This document shows, in pieces, positions 6,079-12,097 of a stretch of DNA of 12,097 nt. Every line of letters starts with the position of its first letter. The first letter of the stretch is position 1. This DNA comes from Gemmatimonadales bacterium. Lineage in GTDB: Bacteria > Gemmatimonadota > Gemmatimonadetes > Gemmatimonadales > GWC2-71-9. Position numbers and translations under genes: made by a program. The notes beneath the pieces are model-generated. The model did no database searches. It had not been told where the DNA came from and saw nothing but the letters and a program-made list of their open reading frames with translations. Where the stretch lies: the NCBI GenBank assembly GCA_030601605.1, contig JAUVTI010000043.1:1-12097 (forward strand), in the 5' to 3' direction.

Positions 6079-9000
6079 TCACTGACCGGCCGCCGCCGGC
6101 TCCTCCTCGAGTGACTTCACCAACCCCGCATAGCGCTTCTCGATCGTGAACCCGTGACCGTAGAAATACTCCGGACGGAAGAAGCCGGTTGTCACACGCT
6201 TCACACCGGCTGCCCGTAGCCGGTTGAAGAACTCGTTCATCAGCCCATCTGCCACCGCCTTGCGCCGGTACCCGTCCGCCACGACGATCTTCTCCAGATG
6301 CGCGCGGCGGTCGCCCTCCTCGATCTCGTAGTAGATGCCGCCGATGATCTGCCCTCGCTCGTTGATGGCCACCAGGTAGCGATGCTCGGGACCGAAGCGC
6401 ACCTCGAGCCGGGCCGAGAGAAAGAGACGGTGCAGGCGCTCCACTTCCTTGGGCACGAGCGCGTGCCGCACGCGGACCACGTTGCCGTCGCTGTCCTCGA
6501 TCGCGACCACTATTTCGCTCTGCGCTCCGCCGCCCGCGTCGGCGCTCACGAAACCGACGGCGTCCTCGGGCCGCAGGTACGCGAACGGGATGCGCGCCAG
6601 GAAGTAGTCGTCGTCCTCGTCCGCGTCGAGCCGGTGCCTCAGGTCGGCCACCGCAGTCGCCAGGTCGCCGTTTCGAAGCTCACCGGAACGCACCAGACCG
6701 ATCAACTCGTCCAGTCCAAGCTGCAGCTCGTTGGAGCTGTCGCGGAATACGGTCTCGCGGAAGAAGCGCAGCCGCACCTCGGGGTACGTCCCGCTCAGCC
6801 GGTCGAGCCCGTAGGTATCGTACAATTCCTGCAGGGTGGCGGCCCTGGCCTGGGGTGTGGCGTCCTCGTTGAGCTTGGCCCAGCGACGGTAGCGCTTGGC
6901 GGCGAAGTAGAGTGGCCGCGGCAGGAACCCACGACGCCGCACCGTAAACAGGTATTCCTGGAGCGCGGAGCGTAGCTCCTCCGGCACGTCCTGCTCGCTC
7001 TCGAGCGCGCGCTCGTAGGCGGCTAGCCCGTCCTGTTCGCCCACCACCTCGAGCACGGACGAGAAGATCACGTCCCACCCCACCATGCCCTCGAGGTCGG
7101 AGTGCTCGTCCTCCACCGCGTCCACGAACTCCTCCTTGAACGTGCGCACCATCGCCAGCAGACCGGTGTGGGACCGCCGGTCCGAGAGCGAGACGATGCG
7201 CGAGCCGGTGTGGTAGTCGTGCGTCGGCAGAACGATATCGAACGGGCTCAGGTCGGCGATCTCGCAGCGCCGGCCGGTGCGGTCCCAGAAGTCCACGTAT
7301 GCGCTGAGCGCGCTCCATGCGAGGAACGGCCAGAGCTGTATCAGGCCCTCCTGCTGCGAGGGGCGCCGCTCGAGCCGTCGCATCTCACGGTCGAGAGTGT
7401 CACCGGTGACGTACTCCTCGCTCCACAGATCCAGATCCGGGATGTGCCCGCCGAAATCCTCCACCACCGGCGGGCGGTTCGCCGACTCGCCGCACAGAAT
7501 GAGCCAGTCTATCTCCTCGCTGACCTGCTCCGGCGTCAGTTGGTCGTTGACGTTGGCTGCCACGTCGAAGCTGTCGTGCGTGCGGGTCTGGACGGTGATG
7601 CGATAGACCGACTTTCCGTGGCGCGCGCCCAGCAGACGGATCCAGATGCCGCCGGGCGGGATGTCGTTGAGGCGGATCATCGTGCCGCCGTAGAACAGAA
7701 ACACGGCCTCCCGCAGGAGCGGCGTCGTCTTGATCGCCGAGAGCAGCCTGCGCCGGTGCTCTGCGTCGGTAGACTCCTCGAAGACGATCACGTCCTCCCA
7801 GCGGTACTCCTGCCCGGTCTCCGTGTCCACCGCGATCCTCGAAGTCGGCCCCAGCCACTGCCGGAAACCGTTCTCCAGTGTGACGCGCGCGCCGGCGGCA
7901 TGCATCCGAACCGCCGGGTTGTGCGCGAACAGACTCATTCGCACCAGGAAGGCGCGGATGCCGCGGAAGCTGATCGGGTGTGCCGCGCCGTAGTCCGCCA
8001 GGAAGCTCAGCAGCGATACCGCCAACTGGTGGGCGTCCTCGTCGTCCTCCTCCGCCATGCAGGCTCGCTCGGCAACTTGCGTGAATGCCTCGATCTTGGG
8101 CTCCGGCAGGGTTCGCTCGCACAGGTACTCCGACGTCTCGCTGTCCAGCAGGCCGGGGTCACGTGAGAAGTACGCGTCGAGCGTGGCGCTGAAGTGCAGG
8201 TTACGCTCGGCCGGAACCAGCGTCTGGAAGGCGCGTCGCTTGACGTCGGCCGAGCTCACCATCGCCCCGCGCACCAACACGTAGCGCGCCGCCTCGCTCA
8301 GGGCCCCATCGTCGCTCACCACGACACGCTCCAGCAGGCGGATCGCGCTCAGCGCCGCGTCCTCGTCGGCAGACGAGAGCAGGCGGGCCGCCGGGTCGAG
8401 CGCGGCGAAACTCCACTCCGTGTGCCGCAGCGCCTCATCGAGGTGCGACCTGTCCGCGGCGGTCCAGCGGTACGGCTCCGGCCGGCCATCCCACTCGACT
8501 CCCGCCTGCGCGCGTCCCGGCCTCTGCCGGGCCTTCATGTCCAGCGGCGCGAAGTCCAGGAGCTGCTCGTTTCCCAGCCACAGCCGCGGCGTGGCAAGCA
8601 GGGCTCCGAGGTTCAGTGTGGGACGCCCGGTCCGGTAGATGCACGAGCCCACCAGCATTCGCTTCTCGTCGAGTCGCCGCACGCGCAGGCGGGTCCCGAG
8701 CGAGGGAAGCGCTATCTCGTCGGTCCGGATCTCTGCGTCCTGCGCCGTGAGCCCAAGTACCTGGAACAACCAGTTTGGCAACGTGAGCTCGACGCCGCCG
8801 ACGGAGACGTGCGCTCGCCGGTAGAGGGAACTGATCTCGTCGGCGAAGTTCTCCACCACCGCCTTGCGTCGCGGCGTGCCCTTCGGGGTGAGCTCCCCTT
8901 TCTCCGCATCGAGGTCGCGGTCGATGATCGCGAAGTCCACGATCCGCTCGAACGGCGCGACGAACTTGTTCACCGACGTAACGAGCGATCGGAAGTGGTC

Positions 9001-10818
9001 ACGCACCTCCTGCTCCGGCAGCGAGGAGAAGTCGAGCTCCTTGTACTCGGGGTTGGGATAGATCAGGAGCGTGTTGTACTCCTTGTGGTCGCCCACCAGG
9101 AATGTCCGACCCACCGACTCGAATTCGCGGAACAGGTTCTCTATGCGCTGCGGCGCGATCGTCTGGCCCTTGATGTTCTTGTAGATCTCCTTCTTGCGAT
9201 CGACGAGCTGGATGTGTCCGCCATCGTCCATCCGCATCAGGTCGCCGCTGTGCAGCCAGCCCTCCTCGTCGAAGGAGGGCTCGCCGTCGGGCGGGTCGTG
9301 ATACCCGATCATCACGTACGGACCGCGCATCAACAGCTCACCGTCGTCGGCCAGCTTGATCTCGATGCCGGGCAGCGCCGCCCCGAGCGAGTTCTCCTTG
9401 TACTCGCCCGGCGGCGTCATCGTGACACCTCCCGTCGCCTCGCTCATCCCGAAGCCGCTCATCAGCTCGATGCCCTGCCGCTGGAAGAACCGGAAGATCT
9501 CGGGATCGAGGTAACCCGCGGCGGAGATCCCCCAGCGCAACCGCCCGCCGGTCAGCTCCCGCGTCACCTCCAACAGCTCCTCGTCGGATGCCTGCAACGG
9601 ATCGGCTCTGAGCGAAATCGCCTCGTACAGCTGGATCCACTTGCGCGGCACGCTGATGAACACGCTGGGGCGATAGCTCTGCATTCCCTCGATGAGCGCC
9701 TCCATCGACGGGTTGCTCAGGAAGCAGTACTTGGCACCCCAGAACACGCACCCCAGTACCTCCAGGTAGCGGCCGAATGTGTGGAACAGCGGCAGATAGG
9801 AGAGGAATACGTCCTGATCTCCGATCTCGGGCAGGGCGAGCGCCCGCGAGAACCGCTTGGTTACGAGATTGCGCTGGGAGAACTCGATGCCCTTGGGCAT
9901 GCCGGTCGTTCCCGACGTGTACATGACCGTGGCGAGATCACCGATCTCCACCGCCTCCGAGCGCTCGGTCACCGCCTCGCCGGGTACGGACGAAGCGCGG
10001 CCCTCCAACTCGTCGAGTGTCATGGCATCGGGGCCGAGCCTCTCGATCGGATCCATGATCACCACGCGCCGGAGGTCCGGCAGCTCGCCGCGGTTCGCCT
10101 GGACCTTGTGCAGCTGATCGCGGCTGGAGACGATGACCGTGCCAACCTTCGAGTGGCGCAGGATGTAGCCGACGTCCGCTTCCGTGGAATTGGCCGGCAC
10201 CATGACGTTCATGAGACCCGTCGTGAGACAAGCCAGATCCAGCAACGCCATCTCGATGCGATTCTCCGACAGGATTCCGATTGGCGCTATGGCCTCGGGG
10301 TCGTCGAGCGAGAGCAGCGCGCGCGCATATGTCTCGACCCTCCTGGCAGCCTGTTGCCACGTGATGCGCCGGCTGCTCGTGGGGCCGGGTATCTCGAACA
10401 GGATCTGCGCGCCGTATGTCTCCGCCCGCTGGCGGAACAGCGGCCCAAGCGTCAGATCGGACGCCTCGACCGCCGCGAGAATGCGATCGGTCCACGCCGG
10501 CAGCTCACTGCGCTCGATGCGCACGAGCACAGTCGAACGCCGCACCAGATCGAGCGCGTCCCAGGCCAACACCCGAAGGTCGCGCTCGCCGGGCCGCGCC
10601 TCGAGCCGCTTCACGCAGCGCTCGAGCAGCAACGCCAGCTGCTCGATCGGGACCTGCCCGAGCACCCCGGGCACGTCGCGTGCGCTGCGCACCGCGTGCA
10701 CCGCCGCGCGATCGAGCTCGAGCGACTCACCGGCGGCCGTGTCCGGGCGCGCGGCCTCCTCGAACGCGGCCACCGCACGGGCTGCTGCCTCGTCGGACTT
10801 GAGCGGAATCGTGGTCAT
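6079..10818 (-). CDS. AMP-forming long-chain acyl-CoA synthetase fused to kinase-like and GNAT acetyltransferase domains
   Basis: A 1579-residue cytoplasmic multidomain protein. A helical N-terminus (1-120) precedes an ANL acyl-CoA ligase domain (about 125-670). Its motifs are YTSGTTGMPKG (300-310), GFGMSEATGG (455-464), HSGDL (523-527) and LVDRKKEIYKNIKGQ (538-552), nearest the long-chain fatty acyl-CoA synthetases. The A10 motif reads GELTPKGTPRRK (641-652), where the usual lysine position is T648 and a lysine sits at 646. Residues 670-770 are unassigned. Residues 780-990 are helical and HEAT-like. About 1045-1250 resembles a degenerate kinase/APH fold: VYRITV, then LWSEEYVTGDTL, then IADLSPFDIVL with D1189. 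Residues about 1455-1570 are a GNAT acetyltransferase with motif A degenerate (R1518-R-K-A-V-A) and a C-terminal PEYFYGHGF. The ATG at 10818 is preferred over an in-frame start at 10929, which overlaps the upstream gene; its AAGAGG site is only 3 nt away, so translation may be coupled. Likely role: acyl-CoA formation with built-in control. That control is inferred. Confidence 0.85.
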   Translation of the reverse strand: MTTIPLKSDEAAARAVAAFEEAARPDTAAGESLELDRAAVHAVRSARDVPGVLGQVPIEQLALLLERCVKRLEARPGERDLRVLAWDALDLVRRSTVLVRIERSELPAWTDRILAAVEASDLTLGPLFRQRAETYGAQILFEIPGPTSSRRITWQQAARRVETYARALLSLDDPEAIAPIGILSENRIEMALLDLACLTTGLMNVMVPANSTEADVGYILRHSKVGTVIVSSRDQLHKVQANRGELPDLRRVVIMDPIERLGPDAMTLDELEGRASSVPGEAVTERSEAVEIGDLATVMYTSGTTGMPKGIEFSQRNLVTKRFSRALALPEIGDQDVFLSYLPLFHTFGRYLEVLGCVFWGAKYCFLSNPSMEALIEGMQSYRPSVFISVPRKWIQLYEAISLRADPLQASDEELLEVTRELTGGRLRWGISAAGYLDPEIFRFFQRQGIELMSGFGMSEATGGVTMTPPGEYKENSLGAALPGIEIKLADDGELLMRGPYVMIGYHDPPDGEPSFDEEGWLHSGDLMRMDDGGHIQLVDRKKEIYKNIKGQTIAPQRIENLFREFESVGRTFLVGDHKEYNTLLIYPNPEYKELDFSSLPEQEVRDHFRSLVTSVNKFVAPFERIVDFAIIDRDLDAEKGELTPKGTPRRKAVVENFADEISSLYRRAHVSVGGVELTLPNWLFQVLGLTAQDAEIRTDEIALPSLGTRLRVRRLDEKRMLVGSCIYRTGRPTLNLGALLATPRLWLGNEQLLDFAPLDMKARQRPGRAQAGVEWDGRPEPYRWTAADRSHLDEALRHTEWSFAALDPAARLLSSADEDAALSAIRLLERVVVSDDGALSEAARYVLVRGAMVSSADVKRRAFQTLVPAERNLHFSATLDAYFSRDPGLLDSETSEYLCERTLPEPKIEAFTQVAERACMAEEDDEDAHQLAVSLLSFLADYGAAHPISFRGIRAFLVRMSLFAHNPAVRMHAAGARVTLENGFRQWLGPTSRIAVDTETGQEYRWEDVIVFEESTDAEHRRRLLSAIKTTPLLREAVFLFYGGTMIRLNDIPPGGIWIRLLGARHGKSVYRITVQTRTHDSFDVAANVNDQLTPEQVSEEIDWLILCGESANRPPVVEDFGGHIPDLDLWSEEYVTGDTLDREMRRLERRPSQQEGLIQLWPFLAWSALSAYVDFWDRTGRRCEIADLSPFDIVLPTHDYHTGSRIVSLSDRRSHTGLLAMVRTFKEEFVDAVEDEHSDLEGMVGWDVIFSSVLEVVGEQDGLAAYERALESEQDVPEELRSALQEYLFTVRRRGFLPRPLYFAAKRYRRWAKLNEDATPQARAATLQELYDTYGLDRLSGTYPEVRLRFFRETVFRDSSNELQLGLDELIGLVRSGELRNGDLATAVADLRHRLDADEDDDYFLARIPFAYLRPEDAVGFVSADAGGGAQSEIVVAIEDSDGNVVRVRHALVPKEVERLHRLFLSARLEVRFGPEHRYLVAINERGQIIGGIYYEIEEGDRRAHLEKIVVADGYRRKAVADGLMNEFFNRLRAAGVKRVTTGFFRPEYFYGHGFTIEKRYAGLVKSLEEEPAAAGQ

Positions 10819-10843
10819 GGGCCTCTTACACCAATCTAAGCTG

Positions 10844-12097
10844 CTACCTGCGCCCCGGAATCCGAATGCCGCCCGGCAGCCGGCGCGTGAAGCGCTGGAT
10901 CTCCTGCTCGAGGTCTGCCCGCGCCTCACGCAGCGCGTCGAGTGGGACTCCTATGTCGTCACGCAGCATGGCCTCCAGCCCCGCCACCGAAGAGCGGGCC
11001 CTCGTCACCCCCGGACCCACCAGTGCATCCACCTGATTGCGCACTTCGAGCTCCGCACGCTGGATCTCCCGCCCGAGCTCACGGCGCAGGCTCAGGGCGA
11101 TCACGTCGCCCACGTTCGAGCGGACCGAAAGCTCCGGTCCTGTCACCGCACCGGAGAACCGAACCGCGACCTCGACGTTCCGGATGCCGGAGACCGTGCG
11201 CCACAGGAAGTCCTCCGCCCAGTCCCTTCCCCCTTCCCCGTTCCCCGTTCCCCCATCAAGGCGCACCCAGGTGACATTGGCCGACCGCCATCTCCAGTCG
11301 CCGGTCAGCTCGCCACCCCTGCGGTCCAGGGAGAGGCTCGCCTCCCCCCGTCCCGGGACGAGCCGCGCCCCAAGCGGTGCGATGTCGAGGCTGCCCAACT
11401 CGATCCCGCCCGCGGACACCTCGATGGAGTCGTGCACTGGCGCCGCGACATGATCCAGCAGCGCCCTCACACTGATGTCCGCCGGACCCACCTCGGCACC
11501 GCTGCGCTCGAGCATGAATTCGAGCGGCTTGCCGTAGAGTGCCGGAGCTGAGGTGAGCCCACGCACCACCGCCTGGTAGCTTCCAGCCGCCAGTCCCGAA
11601 CCGGCGAACTCGACGCTCGCCTCGCCGTGCTCCAGCAGGAATCGCGGCTCGCCGCCTTCTTGCGGGAACGTCACCGTCGTTCCGGCGCGGCGCGCACGCT
11701 TGGGCTCCGTGTAGCGCCGCGGGTCGAGCCCGGGCGGCAGGTACTGCTCTGCCAGTTGCAGCCAGTACAACACGGGCTTGATCCATCCCACGGCGGCTGC
11801 ACCGAACAGCGCCGGCGAGATGTCAGGCGCATCCATCGAGGGGAGCCTGAGCAGGCTGCGCGCGTACGCGTAGTCGGCCTGGCGCGCGGCGGCGAGCCGC
11901 CCGAGGCCCTGCTGCAGTCCGGCGAAGTCGGAGCGGGCCTGGTCATCGAGCGACTGCACCCGCTCGGTGAACTCGCCGAGGTCCGCCACGGTCTCGCGCG
12001 TGGAGTTGGCGAGGCGGGTGACCCCGAGCGGACCCAGCGCCCGCACGTCCGCCTGCCGCAGGTACTCCACGAGGGTCCGCGCGGAATCGATGACGCG
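10844..12097 (-). CDS. TIGR03545/AsmA-like envelope protein, 5' end beyond the window
   Basis: The frame is open from the right edge of the window to TAG at 10846-10844. It gives at least 417 residues; the true start lies outside. A GTG at 12070 is in frame but has no reason to be the start. Residues are counted from it here. Visible parts are a helical, coiled-coil-like stretch (about 15-75), the block GWIKPVLYWLQLAEQYLPPG (95-114), then a beta-rich region (130-325) and a helical C-terminus (325-400). The pattern recalls the uncharacterised TIGR03545 family and, in the beta-rich part, AsmA-type proteins of the outer-membrane lipid pathway. The assignment is from memory and tentative. Such proteins normally begin with a membrane anchor, which would lie beyond 12097; its TIGR03546-type partner gene is also expected there. 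It is followed after 25 bp by the acyl-CoA synthetase fusion in the same direction, so the two are probably one operon. A G-rich tandem repeat encodes residues 272-281. Confidence 0.6.
   Translation of the reverse strand, partial: RVIDSARTLVEYLRQADVRALGPLGVTRLANSTRETVADLGEFTERVQSLDDQARSDFAGLQQGLGRLAAARQADYAYARSLLRLPSMDAPDISPALFGAAAVGWIKPVLYWLQLAEQYLPPGLDPRRYTEPKRARRAGTTVTFPQEGGEPRFLLEHGEASVEFAGSGLAAGSYQAVVRGLTSAPALYGKPLEFMLERSGAEVGPADISVRALLDHVAAPVHDSIEVSAGGIELGSLDIAPLGARLVPGRGEASLSLDRRGGELTGDWRWRSANVTWVRLDGGTGNGEGGRDWAEDFLWRTVSGIRNVEVAVRFSGAVTGPELSVRSNVGDVIALSLRRELGREIQRAELEVRNQVDALVGPGVTRARSSVAGLEAMLRDDIGVPLDALREARADLEQEIQRFTRRLPGGIRIPGRR
11224..11254 (-). repeat. G-run tandem repeat, possible G-quadruplex, inside a coding region
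   Basis: On the coding (minus) strand there are five G-runs of 5, 4, 4, 5 and 3 bases separated by AAC, AAC, AA and AA. The heptamer GGGGAAC is repeated imperfectly. It encodes a Gly-rich linker (GGTGNGEGGRD) in the beta-rich part of the envelope protein. Four or more G-tracts with 2-3 nt loops meet the usual pattern for a quadruplex. Gain or loss of a single 7-bp unit would shift the frame. Confidence 0.65.

Noticed and set aside
8194..10839. Long plus-strand open frame opposite the synthetase fusion
   Set aside because: Its product is Arg/His/Leu-rich with no known motif, as expected for the antisense of a GC-rich gene; the minus strand carries clear enzyme motifs throughout.
10819..10929. 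Longer start for the acyl-CoA synthetase fusion at 10929
   Set aside because: It would overlap the upstream gene by 86 bp and add a low-complexity Arg/Ser-rich stretch that looks like out-of-frame translation.

Overview
The window is about two-thirds GC by eye and almost fully coding. It carries six protein genes, one of them cut by the right edge. The gene set suggests a free-living Gram-negative bacterium: a secreted M14 peptidase, a Tat-signal oxidoreductase, a mitochondrial-type citrate synthase and an AsmA-like envelope protein. I favour Gemmatimonadota or a nearby phylum, but this is inferred from gene style only. I see no RNA gene, CRISPR array, insertion sequence or phage gene.

Layout, left to right. 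Positions 1-240 are a leader with an 8-bp hairpin and no convincing gene. A TerC-family membrane protein (241-999, +) meets a Tat-signal aldo/keto reductase (996-1946, -) tail to tail with a 4-bp overlap. The reductase is the second gene of a tight two-gene unit led by a secreted M14 zinc carboxypeptidase-like protein of 866 residues (1950-4550, -). A 105-bp divergent spacer separates the peptidase from citrate synthase gltA (4656-5990, +). It holds two strong Shine-Dalgarno sites and a 9-bp inverted repeat that looks like an operator. A bidirectional hairpin terminator (6015-6044) follows gltA.

The right half is a second minus-strand unit. An envelope protein resembling the TIGR03545/AsmA-like family (10844 to the right edge, 5' end missing) is followed after 25 bp by a 1579-residue multidomain protein (6079-10818). 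That protein joins a long-chain AMP-forming acyl-CoA synthetase, an alpha-helical (HEAT-like) stretch, a degenerate kinase-like region and a C-terminal GNAT acetyltransferase.

The multidomain protein is the most interesting object here. GNAT enzymes of the Pat type are known to switch off AMP-forming acyl-CoA synthetases by acetylating their A10 lysine. Here such a domain is on the same chain as the synthetase, and the synthetase's own A10 motif is altered. With the envelope gene just upstream, a role in activating fatty acids for membrane or envelope lipids is a reasonable but unproven guess. The remaining genes look like housekeeping or secreted functions and do not form one pathway.
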